A DNA stretch of 64,000 bases, taken from assembly GCA_002344205.1 (NCBI GenBank), contig DDSZ01000019.1, positions 67,728 to 131,727 on the forward strand. Reading direction: 5' to 3'. Below the pieces are notes generated by a model. That model was not told where the DNA came from. It searched no databases and saw only the letters and a list, made by a program, of their open reading frames with translations. Shown piece by piece: positions 1 to 9,356 of this stretch. Position 1 is the first letter of the stretch; the number at the start of each line of letters is the position of its first letter. The translations under genes and the position numbers were made by a program. Source of the stretch: Opitutaceae bacterium UBA2377 (GTDB lineage Bacteria; Verrucomicrobiota; Verrucomicrobiia; Opitutales; Opitutaceae).

Positions 1-2674
1 CGACGTCCTGGTCCTTGTATTGCGCCGCGACTTCCTGCGTGTGCGGGAAGGCCGCGATGCACGGGCCGCACCAGGTCGCCCAGAAGTCGAGGATGACCAC
101 CTTACCGCGGTAGTCGGAGAGCTTCACGTCCTTCCCGGCCAGGTCCTGCGTGGTGAAATCCGGCGCCATTGCGCCGATCTTGATCATCTCCCGGCGCGCC
201 TCGGGCTCGGGCGGCTTGGTTTCCTCAACCGTGAACACCCGGGCCGGCGTATCCTCGGACGACAGCTTGACGCCGGCGCGCAGCAGGAGGTTGCCGAGCG
301 ACTCGGCCGTGCCGGGACCCGCGCCAACAAAGAAGCCGACGAAGCGGCCTTGCGCGTCCATGACGTAATTGTGCGGCAGGGGCGCCATCGCGCCGCCCGT
401 GAACAAAATCGGCGCCGCTTTGCCAAAATGGGCGCTGGAGGCCTGGCGAAATGCGGCCACCTCCTCGTTGCTCATCTCGTCCATCGGCTTGTCCGGACGG
501 GGTGGGGCGCCGGCCGGATCGGCGAGCAGCGGAAAGCTGATCTTGCCCGCCAGCGCCGCGCGCATCTCCGCGACCTGCTCGGCGGAAGCGTAGGCCGCCA
601 TGGCGATGAACTGCACGTTTTGGCCGGCATAGTTGCGCGACCACGATTCCTGGAAGTTCAACACGTCGGCACCGGGAGTGCCGCTCCAGACGCTCAACAC
701 CGTGGTCTTGCCGCGCGTCAGCTCGCCCAAGCTCACTGCGGTGCCGGTGGCATCGGTCAGGGTCAGATCGGGCACCGCCTCGCCGGCCTTCAGCTTGCCG
801 TAGTTCACGGTAAAACGCGGCTTGGGGTTGATCTTTTCCTCTTCCGCCGCAGCCGCGCGGGCCTTGGCCGCCTCGGCGGCCTTCGCCAGTTGCTCGCGGC
901 CCTTGGCCACGGCGGCTTCGTCCACCTTCACGCCGAGACCGGCCAGCGCCGCCTCGGTGCGGGCGTCTTCCTTGCCGCCGTTGCCAATGATAACCGCGGC
1001 GATCTTGCCGTCGCGGCCGATCACAAACTGCGTGGGAATGCCGGTGACACCGTAGAGTTTCGACGAAGCGCGCTCCTCAAAGGTCGCGCTGCCGCGTTCG
1101 TTGGGATCGAAGGTCCAGACCATGTCGGGATACTTCGGTTGGTTGCGCGGGATCCACTCCTTGAACCGGGCGATGGTGTCGCTGGTGCCGGAAGCGAGAA
1201 CGACGACGCCCTGATCCTTGTATTTCGCGGCCAATGCCTGCGTGTGCGGGAAAGAGGCGATGCACGGCCCGCACCACACCGCCCAAAAATCGAGGATGAC
1301 GATCTTGTCCTTGAAATCCGCCAGGCGCACCTCGTTGCCGTCCACATCGTGCATCACGAAATCCGGGGCGACATCGCCCGCGGCCAGCGTGCGGGGACGG
1401 TCCGCCGGCGGCGCCGCGGGAGCAGACCGGGAATCCTGGGCCGGGCGGGCGGCGGCCAATTCCTTGAGCGTCTCCAGAACGGCGGCCTGATCCGCCGCGG
1501 TCAGCTTGACGCCCGCGCGATCCAACGACTGGCGCACCCAGGTGCCGACCTTGGGCCCCATGCCGATGATGCCGCCGCGGAAGCGGCCGTCGGCGCCAAC
1601 CACCACATAGGCCGGGAACATGCCGACGCCAAAGTTCATGTGTGCCGAGGACTCCATGAACGCCTTGCCGGCGGAATCCCACGACACCGTGTAGCCCAGC
1701 GCCGCGGCCGAGGCCTTGGCCCAAGTGTCAAAATCGGCCTGCTCGGTGGCGACGTTGATCGCCCAGACCGCGAGGCCTTGGTCCTTGTAGGCGGCGTGCA
1801 ACGCGGCGACGTCATCGGCCGGGGCGCGGGCGCCGGTCCAGAAGGTGATGAGGACGGGCTTGCCCTTGAACCCCGACAGCTTGATTTCGCGACCATCAAC
1901 GCCGACCGCGACGAAGTCGGCGACTTCGTCGCCAAATTTCACGGAGCCGAGTTGTGCGGTCGGGATACGCAGGGAGTTCGCCGGCGCCATGCCGCCGCCC
2001 ATGAGCGGAGCCGAGCCCGCCGGTCGGGCCATGGTCTTCTTGACCGCGGGGATGGACTTGGGCGCATCGGTGCGCTCGGGCGGAAGATGCGACGTGTCGA
2101 TCGGCAGGCCGCCCTTCGCGAGCAACCGGGTGAGGTGCGGGTTCTCGTTCGGGCCGCCGCCGGCAGTCTGGCCGACGAGCTTGCCGTCGCGATCAATCAG
2201 GAAAAGCGAAGGGAATCCACCGACACCGTAGTGGGTGTTGAAAACCGAGCTCTTCCAGTCGCGGCCGGCCGGATCGTGGGCGGTGAGAAACTTGTATTTG
2301 TCGCGGTTGCGGCTCACCCAGCCGTCGTAGTTGGCGCGGGTGTCGGAGGCGCAAACGGCCAGAACCACGAGGCCATCCTTGGCAAACTTCTCGGCCAGGC
2401 CACTCTGGTGCGGCATAGAGGCGATGCAGGGCCCGCACCACGTGGCCCAGATGTCGAGCAACACCATTTTGCCGCGGAAGTCGGAGAGTTTCATCGTCTC
2501 GCCCCCGGGTCCGATCACCGTGAAGTCAGGCGCGACATCGCCGGCCTGCAGGCGGACGCGCTCCGTGCCGCCCGAGTCCGGGGCCGGGACGGTTTCCACG
2601 GCGGCGAGCCACGGAGCGGCGATGAAAAGGGCCGCACACAAGGCAAGGCCGCGGAAGGAGGAGGCGTATTTCAT
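1..2674 (-). CDS. Exported protein with at least five tandem TlpA-like thioredoxin modules (3' end outside window)
   Basis: Partial gene: it starts at ATG 2674 and is still open at the left edge after about 891 codons. Residues 1-25 form a signal peptide, so the product should act in the periplasm or cell envelope. Five thioredoxin-fold (TlpA/AhpC-TSA type) modules follow at about 200-residue spacing. The active-site tryptophan lies at residues 79, 279, 467, 663 and 868. Modules 1, 3 and 5 keep the redox motif WCGPC (Cys80/83, 468/471, 869/872). Modules 2 and 4 have WTGARAP and WSGTPGA instead and lack both cysteines. TlpA domains normally reduce or shuffle disulfides in exported proteins. 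Single-domain members are about 150-200 residues, so this length is exceptional. The even modules may be structural or substrate-binding; that is inference. The gene is transcribed away from the divergent permease at 2807. Confidence 0.88.
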   Translation of the reverse strand, partial: MKYASSFRGLALCAALFIAAPWLAAVETVPAPDSGGTERVRLQAGDVAPDFTVIGPGGETMKLSDFRGKMVLLDIWATWCGPCIASMPHQSGLAEKFAKDGLVVLAVCASDTRANYDGWVSRNRDKYKFLTAHDPAGRDWKSSVFNTHYGVGGFPSLFLIDRDGKLVGQTAGGGPNENPHLTRLLAKGGLPIDTSHLPPERTDAPKSIPAVKKTMARPAGSAPLMGGGMAPANSLRIPTAQLGSVKFGDEVADFVAVGVDGREIKLSGFKGKPVLITFWTGARAPADDVAALHAAYKDQGLAVWAINVATEQADFDTWAKASAAALGYTVSWDSAGKAFMESSAHMNFGVGMFPAYVVVGADGRFRGGIIGMGPKVGTWVRQSLDRAGVKLTAADQAAVLETLKELAAARPAQDSRSAPAAPPADRPRTLAAGDVAPDFVMHDVDGNEVRLADFKDKIVILDFWAVWCGPCIASFPHTQALAAKYKDQGVVVLASGTSDTIARFKEWIPRNQPKYPDMVWTFDPNERGSATFEERASSKLYGVTGIPTQFVIGRDGKIAAVIIGNGGKEDARTEAALAGLGVKVDEAAVAKGREQLAKAAEAAKARAAAAEEEKINPKPRFTVNYGKLKAGEAVPDLTLTDATGTAVSLGELTRGKTTVLSVWSGTPGADVLNFQESWSRNYAGQNVQFIAMAAYASAEQVAEMRAALAGKISFPLLADPAGAPPRPDKPMDEMSNEEVAAFRQASSAHFGKAAPILFTGGAMAPLPHNYVMDAQGRFVGFFVGAGPGTAESLGNLLLRAGVKLSSEDTPARVFTVEETKPPEPEARREMIKIGAMAPDFTTQDLAGKDVKLSDYRGKVVILDFWATWCGPCIAAFPHTQEVAAQYKDQDV

Positions 2675-2806
2675 GAATATTTGAAGACGGGGACTGTGCG
2701 AAAAGGATACAGACTTTCGCGTCGGACAAGCGACCGGCAAGGTAACAGACAGGTTCCGGGCCAACCATAGGCAAAAAGTAACAAGCCGGCCCAAAAAACG
2801 TGCCTT

Positions 2807-3715
2807 TTGTCCGAGGCCGCCCAATTTTCGCCGCCTGTGACCCATCCCGCCCATTCCCGCGCCATCGGCCAATTGCTGCTGGCCGCGTTGTTCTGGAGCC
2901 TTGGCGGGCTGCTCATCAAGTCGGCCGACTGGCCGCCGCTCGCCGTGGCCGGAGGCCGGGGCATCGTCGCGGCGATCTTCCTCGCCCTCACCAACCGCCG
3001 GCTGAAGTTCACGTTTTCGCCGGTGCAGCTCACGGCCGCCTTCGCCTATGCGGGCTGCACGGTTTTTTTTGTGGTGGCCACCAAGCTCACCACGGCGGCC
3101 AACGCCATCCTCCTCCAATACACGGCGCCGGTCTGGATCGCGCTGCTCGGCGCCTGGTTCCTCGGCGAGCGGACCCGGCGGTCGGACTGGATCATCATCG
3201 CCGTCGTGCTGGGCGGCATGATGCTGTTCTTCGCCGACAGCCTGGAATTGGGCGGAGCCTTCGGCAATCTGATGGGCGTGCTGAGCGGCGTGTGCTTCGC
3301 CGCCATGACCATCGCCCTGCGGAAGCAAAAGGACGGCTCGCCGGTGGAATCCATCATCCTCGGCAACCTGATCGCTTTTGTCATCGGCCTGCCGTTCATG
3401 ATCGGCGTCCCGCCGCCCTCGCCGACCGGCATCGCCGCCATCATCGCCCTCGGGGTCGTGCAGTTGGGCTTTTCCTATTGGCTCTATGCGCGCGCCATCC
3501 GGCAGGTGACCGCGCTGGAGGCGGTTATCATCCCGGTGATTGAGCCGATCCTGAATCCCGTGTGGGTCTTCCTCGCCCGCGGCGAAAAGCCCGGCCGGTG
3601 GGCCCTGCTCGGCGGCGTCATCGTGCTCGCCGCCGTCACTTGCCGGGCGCTCCTCGCCCTGCGGCGTTTCTCCGGATCGAACCGGGCTCCGGCCCGGCCG
3701 TCACCCGACGGATGA
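2807..3715 (+). CDS. EamA/DMT-family permease
   Basis: A polytopic membrane protein of 302 residues with about ten hydrophobic segments and the EamA double-repeat architecture (first repeat from residue 21, second from about residue 160). DMT-family members export or exchange metabolites or amino acids across the inner membrane; the substrate cannot be read from sequence. A stop codon at 2768 limits the upstream extension and no in-frame ATG precedes the conserved region. The start is therefore TTG 2807 or possibly GTG 2837. The last 15 bases overlap the end of the convergent permease gene on the other strand. That second gene is of the same superfamily, but the two proteins are too different to look like a recent duplication. 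Confidence 0.85.
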   Translation: MSEAAQFSPPVTHPAHSRAIGQLLLAALFWSLGGLLIKSADWPPLAVAGGRGIVAAIFLALTNRRLKFTFSPVQLTAAFAYAGCTVFFVVATKLTTAANAILLQYTAPVWIALLGAWFLGERTRRSDWIIIAVVLGGMMLFFADSLELGGAFGNLMGVLSGVCFAAMTIALRKQKDGSPVESIILGNLIAFVIGLPFMIGVPPPSPTGIAAIIALGVVQLGFSYWLYARAIRQVTALEAVIIPVIEPILNPVWVFLARGEKPGRWALLGGVIVLAAVTCRALLALRRFSGSNRAPARPSPDG

Positions 3716-4726
3716 CAGGCGGCCGGAGCGCAGTTGCGCGAGGCTGTTCGCCAACAGGATGCAACCCCCGCCCACGAGCAGGGCCCAGGTCAGTTGCTCG
3801 TTCGCGTAGTCAATGCCGCTCCACAGGGAAAAGAGCGCCGGCAAGCTCAGCGCCATCAACGAGCTGAAGACCGGCTCCGCGCAGTAAATCAACCCCGCCT
3901 CGGTCGCGGGAATTTTGCGCTGCCAGGCATTCATGATCGAGAAGGAGCCCAGCGTGCAGAACAGCGTGAGAATAAGGGTCAGGCCCACCCATGGCGCCGA
4001 AGTCCAGGGCGTCAACAGGGTCGGGAGATCCGGCGCCGTCAGCACGGCCAAGGGGGCCAGCAGCACCACATGCGTGCCAAACATCGCCAGCGTGATGTGT
4101 CCGGCGCGGTTGCCGGCAAACTTGCGGCGCTGCAGCCAGAGAATCTGCCCCATGAAAAAAAGCGAGGACAGCAAAGTCTCCCACTCGCCGCGCCCCAAAC
4201 TGAAGGTGCGCCAGTCAAACCGGCCGAGGATGGACACTCCCGCCAGCACCAACAGCGCGCAGAACCAGACCCGCGCGCCGGGATTCACCCGCTGCCGCAG
4301 GGCAAAATATACCGGCAGCAAGATCACATAAAACTGGGTCAGGAACGCCGAGGTGGAGGCCTCGGTGTAGTGCAGCCCGTCCACCTGCAGCAGCAGCCCG
4401 ATCGTCGCAAACAGGCCCATGCCCGCGCCCTGCGCCAGCTCGGCCCGCGTCATCGTCAGCACCGCCCGCCGATGCCAGGCCAGCAGCACCAGGGTGGCGA
4501 TCGTGAACCGCGGCGCCACCGCGTAGATCACCGAGAACCATTCCCCGGCCCCGGGCAGCAGGATGGGGTGCAGCAATGAGAGCGCCTTCACCACGGGAAA
4601 ACTCACCCCCCACAGCAGGGTGGCGAGGAAGAGCATCAGGACGGCCTGATGATGTTGCGGGTGGCGGGGCGGATTCACGGCTGCGGGCGCGGAGCGTGTC
4701 CGCCGCCGGCCTGCCCGCAAGCGCAT
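3701..4726 (-). CDS. EamA/DMT-family permease
   Basis: A membrane protein of about 341 residues with two EamA repeats and about ten transmembrane segments. The first obvious segment begins at an LMLFLATLLWGVSFPVVKAL stretch, typical of DMT permease N-termini. ATG 4726 was chosen because it gives a short, basic cytoplasmic N-terminus. A TTG at 4771 and an ATG at 4636 are also in frame. Role: inner-membrane export or exchange of an unknown small metabolite. It ends tail-to-tail with the permease at 2807-3715, overlapping by 15 bases, and is divergent from the polyphosphate kinase gene whose start lies at about 4803. Confidence 0.83.
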   Translation of the reverse strand: MRLRAGRRRTRSAPAAVNPPRHPQHHQAVLMLFLATLLWGVSFPVVKALSLLHPILLPGAGEWFSVIYAVAPRFTIATLVLLAWHRRAVLTMTRAELAQGAGMGLFATIGLLLQVDGLHYTEASTSAFLTQFYVILLPVYFALRQRVNPGARVWFCALLVLAGVSILGRFDWRTFSLGRGEWETLLSSLFFMGQILWLQRRKFAGNRAGHITLAMFGTHVVLLAPLAVLTAPDLPTLLTPWTSAPWVGLTLILTLFCTLGSFSIMNAWQRKIPATEAGLIYCAEPVFSSLMALSLPALFSLWSGIDYANEQLTWALLVGGGCILLANSLAQLRSGRLSSVG

Positions 4727-4802
4727 AGCCGCCGTGAAGAATGCGTCACAACCGTCGGCCCGGCTCGACAACGCTCTCTGCTCCCGTCACAGCTCTACGC
4801 GC

Positions 4803-6293
4803 ATGGCGAAGCGCGCGGCGGCAAAAACCAGGCTCACACGCAAGGATTACGAAGCCCGGCTGCCGCGGCTGCGGGAGCAACTCGTGCAATTGCAGGTGCA
4901 ACTCAAGCAACTGCCCTGCCCCGTCCTGCTGGTGATCGCCGGCGTCGAGGGCTCGGGCAAAGGCGAGGTCGTCAACGCCCTGAACAGTTGGCTCGATCCG
5001 CGCGGTGTGGAGGTCTTCGCCTTCCATCCGCCGACGGAAGAGGAGCGGGAACGCCCGTTCATGTGGCGCTACTGGCGCAGCCTGCCCCCGCGCGGTCGCA
5101 TCGGCATTTACGCCGGCTCCTGGTATACCGAAGCCCTGCGGGAAGCGGCGCCGGCCCGCGCCCGGCCGGCCGATTTTGCCCACGCGCTCGCCCGCATCGC
5201 CGGCTTTGAGCGCACCTTGGCGGCCGACGGGGCGCTGATCGTGAAGTGCTGGCTCCAACTTTCCAAAACCGAACAGGGCGACCGGCTGCGCGAACTGGAA
5301 GACGACGCGCGCACGGCTTGGCGCGTGACCCCCGAGGACTGGGAAAGCCACCGCCGTTACAACCGGCTCGCGAGCCTCGCCGCCACCATGCAGCGGCAGA
5401 CCCGCCGCCCCGGTGCGCCGTGGCACCTCATCGCCGCCGCGGACGAGCGGGCCCGCAACCTCGCCGTGGCGGAAACCCTGCTGGCGCGCTTTCGCGATCA
5501 TCACCGGCTGATGAAGCAGATCGCCGCGGCGCAGGAAAAACCCGCGCGGGTGACACCGCTGCGCCCCGCCGGCCGGCGGAAATTGCTGCAGTTGCCGCTG
5601 GACCAGAAACTCGGCGCCGCGGACTACGAGCTGAAACGCGACAAATGGCTGGGCCGGCTCAACGCCGGCGTGCGCCGCGCCGCGGCCAAACACCGCTCGA
5701 TCGTGTTCGTCTTCGAGGGTTGGGACGCCGCGGGCAAAGGCGGTGCCATCCGCCGGCTCACCAGCGCCATCGATGCCCGCGACTGCCGCGTAATCCCCGT
5801 CTCGAAGCCCACCGACGAGGAGAAATCCCATCACTACCTCTGGCGCTTCTGGCGGCACCTGCCCCGCTCCGGGATGGTGACCATCTACGACCGCTCCTGG
5901 TATGGTCGCGTGCTGGTCGAGCGGCTGGAAGGCTTTGCCCGCGACGACGAGTGGCGGCGGGCCTACACCGAGATCAACGACTTCGAGGCCCAGCTCACCG
6001 AGCGCGGCATCATCGTGGTGAAATTCTGGCTGCACATCAGCAAGGACGAGCAGTTGCGCCGCTTCCGCCACCGCGAGACCACCGAATACAAGCGTCACAA
6101 GATCAACGCCGAGGACTGGCGCAACCGCCGCAAGTGGGCGGCCTACGAAACCGCCGTGGGCGACATGCTGGCGCTCACCGACCGGCCGCAGCGGCCCTGG
6201 CACCTCGTGGCGGCGAACAACAAGCGCCACGCCCGCCTGCAGGTGCTGAAGCTGGCCACCCGGCAAATCGAAACCGCGCTCGGCCTGAAATAG
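4803..6293 (+). CDS. Two-domain PPK2 family polyphosphate:nucleotide phosphotransferase (Pap-like)
   Basis: The product (496 residues from ATG 4803) has two tandem PPK2 domains. Each carries a P-loop: GVEGSGKG at about residues 47-54 and GWDAAGKGG at about 306-314. Each also has the downstream W-R-Y/F-W-R and SWY signatures (AGSWYTE in the first, DRSWYGR in the second). Class II PPK2 enzymes have this fused architecture at about 500 residues and transfer phosphate from polyphosphate to AMP, giving ADP. The second domain is the better conserved and probably catalytic. The first has diverged (Glu for the usual Asp in its P-loop, AGSWY for DRSWY). An upstream GTG at 4734 is in frame, but the basic MAKRAAAK start fits the family better. 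Cytoplasmic; likely linked to energy stress. Confidence 0.9.
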   Translation: MAKRAAAKTRLTRKDYEARLPRLREQLVQLQVQLKQLPCPVLLVIAGVEGSGKGEVVNALNSWLDPRGVEVFAFHPPTEEERERPFMWRYWRSLPPRGRIGIYAGSWYTEALREAAPARARPADFAHALARIAGFERTLAADGALIVKCWLQLSKTEQGDRLRELEDDARTAWRVTPEDWESHRRYNRLASLAATMQRQTRRPGAPWHLIAAADERARNLAVAETLLARFRDHHRLMKQIAAAQEKPARVTPLRPAGRRKLLQLPLDQKLGAADYELKRDKWLGRLNAGVRRAAAKHRSIVFVFEGWDAAGKGGAIRRLTSAIDARDCRVIPVSKPTDEEKSHHYLWRFWRHLPRSGMVTIYDRSWYGRVLVERLEGFARDDEWRRAYTEINDFEAQLTERGIIVVKFWLHISKDEQLRRFRHRETTEYKRHKINAEDWRNRRKWAAYETAVGDMLALTDRPQRPWHLVAANNKRHARLQVLKLATRQIETALGLK

Positions 6294-6307
6294 GCGGCCG
6301 GGGCGGT

Positions 6308-8875
6308 TCAGCCCGCATCCGGACCGCGCGCGGCCAACAGGCGCTGGAAGGCATCGGTCAGTTCCACGGGCTTCAGCGGCTTGGTCAGATAGTCATTGGC
6401 CCCGGCCGCCAGCACCCGCGCCCGCTGGTCCTCGCGCGCATCGGCCGTGAGCGCGATGATCCAGATCTCCCGCATCTTTTCCCCGGCCTCGCCGCGCCGG
6501 ATGTGCTCGATCGCCGTCAGGCCGTCCATGACCGGCATGTGCAGGTCCATCAGGACGACATCGTAATCCCGCCGGGCCAGTTCATCGAGGGCGATGCGGC
6601 CGTTGTCGGCCATCGTCCACTGGCAATCCAAGCGGCCGAGCACACGCTGCATGAGGCGCTGGTTGACGGGGTTGTCCTCCACCAGCAGCACCTGCAGCCC
6701 AAAGCCCGCGCGGGCAAAGACCGACGTCGCCGGCCGGGACGGAGTCGCCGGGCCGCCCAGCAGGGCGTGGAGCGCCTGATGATGCACGGGCTTGTTGACC
6801 AAGAGACGGAAATGCCGGTGGAGGGCCGTGCGAATCGCCGCGGGCAGGACCAGCGGCACGAGCCCGATAAGTTTTTCGCGGGGATAACCCGGACGCTCGT
6901 CGCCGGAGGCGAACTCCTGCGCGGAAGCCAAGTCGAGGTTCACCAAGGCCACATCCCAAGCATGGGCCGGCAGGTTTTCGAGCGCGATCTCCGTGACCAA
7001 CGCACCCCAGCGGCGGCCTAGGCGCGCCAGCTCGTGACCCAGCGCACCGGCGGCACCGGTCGGCCCGGCGACCGCCAGCCGGACGCCCGCGAGTTCGGCG
7101 GGCTTGGCTGCGGATGCGGCCCCCTCGATCGCCGTAGCGCTGATGGTGAAACGGAAGGTGGAGCCCTGGCCGGGCCGGCTTTCCACGCTGATGCGGCCGC
7201 CCATCATCTGCACCAAGTTGCGGCAAATCGCGAGTCCCAGGCCGGTGCCGCCGTGCTGGCGCGTGGAAGCACTGTCAATCTGGGTGAAGGGCTTGAACAA
7301 AAGCTGCTGCTGCTCGGGCGCGATGCCCGGACCGGTGTCGCGCACCATAAAGTCCAGCTCCCAATCCGCCCCGACTGACCGCGCGGCAAGGGTCACTTCA
7401 ACCTCTCCGCTCGCGGTAAACTTGACGGCATTGCCGATCAGGTTCGTCAGCACCTGCCGCAACCGGCCGGGGTCGGTGCGGACCTGCGCCGGCACGTCGT
7501 CCTCGACCCAGTGCAACAGCTCGAGGTTTTTTTCCGCGGCCCGGCCGGCCAGCAGGTCGAGGGCATCCTCCAGGCATTCGCGTGGATCGCAGGGCTGCAG
7601 CTCCAGCCGGAACTTGCCGGATTCGATCCGGGCGAAGTCGAGCATGTCGCTGGTGAGCTGGATCATTGCTTCCGCGCTCAGGTGGATGGTCTGGAGGTAT
7701 TCCTTCTGCTCGCTGGTGAGCGGCGTATCGAGCAGCAGGTTGGTGAAGCCGACGATGCCGTTGAGCGGGGTGCGCACCTCGTGGCTCATCGTGGCGAGGA
7801 ACTGGCTCTTGGCGCGGTCGCCGGCTTCCGCGCGGCCCAAAGCCTCCCGGAGCACATCCTCGTTTTGTTTCACCGCAGTCATGTCCTCGAAGACCGCGAC
7901 AAAGCAGGCCAGTTCACCGTTCCGCCGCTTGACCGGGGAGATGCTGGCACGCACGGGATAGCTGGAGCCATCGCGTCGGAGCTGGAGCCATTCGCCGCTC
8001 CAAGTGCCGCCTGCGCGCACGGTGCCGACGAGTTCACCCAGCGCCTGGTCCGGCAGATGCGGCGATTTGAAATCCCGCCAGGGCCGGGCGATGAGTTCAC
8101 GCCGGGCGTAGCCCAGTTGGCGGCAGAGCCCAGCGTTGGCGTATTCGATCCGGCTTTCCAGATCCACGATCATGACCGCCGACGGGCTCTGCTCCATGGC
8201 CTCGAAAAGATTGCGGATGACCTCGCGCTGCGCGTGCTGGCGGCGGTTGATCAGCCAGCCCGCAAGGGGCAGCCCGAGCAGGAACCAGACATAGAACGCC
8301 GCCCGCACGGCACCGAACCACAGCCGGCGGTTCCAATCACGGGCACTGATATCGATGCCGAGAATGCCATGAACCGCCCCGGCATCGTCCGTGACCGCGG
8401 CATAACCCGTCACCCAAACCCCGTAACCGTCCGCCAGCGGACCCTCGGCGGCGGGAATCCCGTCGCGCAGGATGCTCTGCAGGCCCGGCGAGGTTTTGGC
8501 CTCGGCGTATTCCTCGCCCGGCAGGGAAATGTCGCCCGAATTTTCCGGCTCGGAATCGGCCAGAAAAATCACGCGGCCCTCTTCCGGCAGCGGCCGGAAC
8601 AGATAGACAAAGCGCACCATGGCATCGAGCCGCCGGTAGCGCATCAGCCGCTCCTTGAGCCGCTCGTAAGCCGGCGTGCCGATATCGGCCGCGGTGCCGG
8701 TGAGCTGCGCAAGCTCCGCGGCCTCAAAGCCGGCGACCGCAGCCTGTGCATCGCGCAACAGCGCGCCCCGCAACTCGTGCTCGACGGCACGGTAGCCCCA
8801 GCGTCCGGCCAGCAGGCCGAGGAGCAAGATGGCCGTCACCGCTGCGGGCAGGCGGTATTTCAGGAGAAGGCGCAT
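6308..8875 (-). CDS. Membrane-bound hybrid sensor histidine kinase / response regulator
   Basis: From ATG 8875 the product has 855 residues. Order: transmembrane helix near residues 9-25, a periplasmic sensor region of about 180 residues, a second transmembrane helix, a PAS domain, HisKA with phosphoacceptor His365 in MSHEVRTPLNG, a HATPase_c domain (DTGPGI, GGTGLGL), a degenerate receiver-like stretch, and a C-terminal receiver with Asp777 in VLMDLHMPVMDG. This is the BarA/ArcB type of hybrid kinase without a C-terminal Hpt, so phosphate must pass to a partner encoded elsewhere. A GTG at 8950 is in frame, but it sits at the end of the terminator of the upstream SWIB gene and was rejected as start. 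The stimulus is unknown. Confidence 0.92.
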   Translation of the reverse strand: MRLLLKYRLPAAVTAILLLGLLAGRWGYRAVEHELRGALLRDAQAAVAGFEAAELAQLTGTAADIGTPAYERLKERLMRYRRLDAMVRFVYLFRPLPEEGRVIFLADSEPENSGDISLPGEEYAEAKTSPGLQSILRDGIPAAEGPLADGYGVWVTGYAAVTDDAGAVHGILGIDISARDWNRRLWFGAVRAAFYVWFLLGLPLAGWLINRRQHAQREVIRNLFEAMEQSPSAVMIVDLESRIEYANAGLCRQLGYARRELIARPWRDFKSPHLPDQALGELVGTVRAGGTWSGEWLQLRRDGSSYPVRASISPVKRRNGELACFVAVFEDMTAVKQNEDVLREALGRAEAGDRAKSQFLATMSHEVRTPLNGIVGFTNLLLDTPLTSEQKEYLQTIHLSAEAMIQLTSDMLDFARIESGKFRLELQPCDPRECLEDALDLLAGRAAEKNLELLHWVEDDVPAQVRTDPGRLRQVLTNLIGNAVKFTASGEVEVTLAARSVGADWELDFMVRDTGPGIAPEQQQLLFKPFTQIDSASTRQHGGTGLGLAICRNLVQMMGGRISVESRPGQGSTFRFTISATAIEGAASAAKPAELAGVRLAVAGPTGAAGALGHELARLGRRWGALVTEIALENLPAHAWDVALVNLDLASAQEFASGDERPGYPREKLIGLVPLVLPAAIRTALHRHFRLLVNKPVHHQALHALLGGPATPSRPATSVFARAGFGLQVLLVEDNPVNQRLMQRVLGRLDCQWTMADNGRIALDELARRDYDVVLMDLHMPVMDGLTAIEHIRRGEAGEKMREIWIIALTADAREDQRARVLAAGANDYLTKPLKPVELTDAFQRLLAARGPDAG

Positions 8876-8950
8876 GCGGGGGATTCGGGTGTGGCCGAGC
8901 CAATCCGGCGGAAGCAGCCCGCGCAATGCAGAAGCGGAATCGTCGGGCAC

Positions 8951-8980
8951 AAAAAAACCGCCGCGGAATCCGCGGCGGTT
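8951..8980 (-). terminator. Rho-independent terminator of the SWIB gene
   Basis: A perfect 11-base-pair stem (8956-8966 with 8970-8980) closes a 3-base AAT loop. Reading the minus strand, it is followed by an uninterrupted run of seven T. It starts 20 bases after the SWIB stop codon. It separates that gene from the hybrid kinase gene downstream on the same strand. Confidence 0.92.
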
Positions 8981-8999
8981 TCGAAGGAAAAAGTTCTGC

Positions 9000-9269
9000 T
9001 TACTTGACGTGGCCCGAGACGAGCTTGGTCATCTCGAACATGCTGACCTTCGACTTGCCGTTGAAGACCGCCTTCAGCTTGTCGTCGGCGTTGATCTGGG
9101 TCTTCACCTTCTTGTCCTGGAGGCCGTTCTTCTTGATGTAGGCCCAGAGCTTCTTGGTGAGCTCCGTGCGGGGGAGCGGGTTGGAGCCAACCACCGCGGC
9201 GAGCTTGTCGTCGGGGGTGACCGGTTTCATGAATGCAGCGTTGGGTTTGCGAGCGGATTTTTTAGCCAT
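9000..9269 (-). CDS. Stand-alone SWIB/MDM2-domain protein
   Basis: A small basic protein of 89 residues from ATG 9269. After a lysine-rich tail of about 12 residues comes one complete SWIB fold: the LPRTELTKKLWAYIKKNGLQ helix pair, then the NADDKLKAVF and MFEMTKLVSGHV helices. In eukaryotes SWIB domains belong to chromatin remodelling complexes. In bacteria, free-standing copies are best known from Chlamydiae and Verrucomicrobiota, sometimes fused to topoisomerase I, and are thought to act on the nucleoid. The exact role is not established. The gene is monocistronic with its own terminator. Its leader is A/T-rich and shows no Shine-Dalgarno match. An in-frame ATG at 9311 would add 14 unlikely residues. 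Confidence 0.93.
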   Translation of the reverse strand: MAKKSARKPNAAFMKPVTPDDKLAAVVGSNPLPRTELTKKLWAYIKKNGLQDKKVKTQINADDKLKAVFNGKSKVSMFEMTKLVSGHVK

Positions 9270-9356
9270 ATTGATTATTTGTTTGGGTGTCTTCGGGTGA
9301 AGACAAGGCACTTATAGAGGGAGAAAGCCCGGTTTGCCTAGGAGAATCTTGCGATT

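Noticed and set aside
20..2770. A 916-codon open frame on the plus strand
   Set aside because: It is exactly antisense to the thioredoxin-array gene. Its translation is Arg/Gly/His-rich with no recognisable domain, as expected for the shadow of a GC-rich gene.
4746..6266. A 506-codon open frame opposite the PPK2 gene
   Set aside because: The plus strand carries both PPK2 P-loops and motifs; the minus frame has no domain.
8876..8950. Extending the hybrid kinase to GTG 8950
   Set aside because: The GTG directly follows the T run of the SWIB terminator, and the added 25 residues precede an already good N-terminal membrane anchor.
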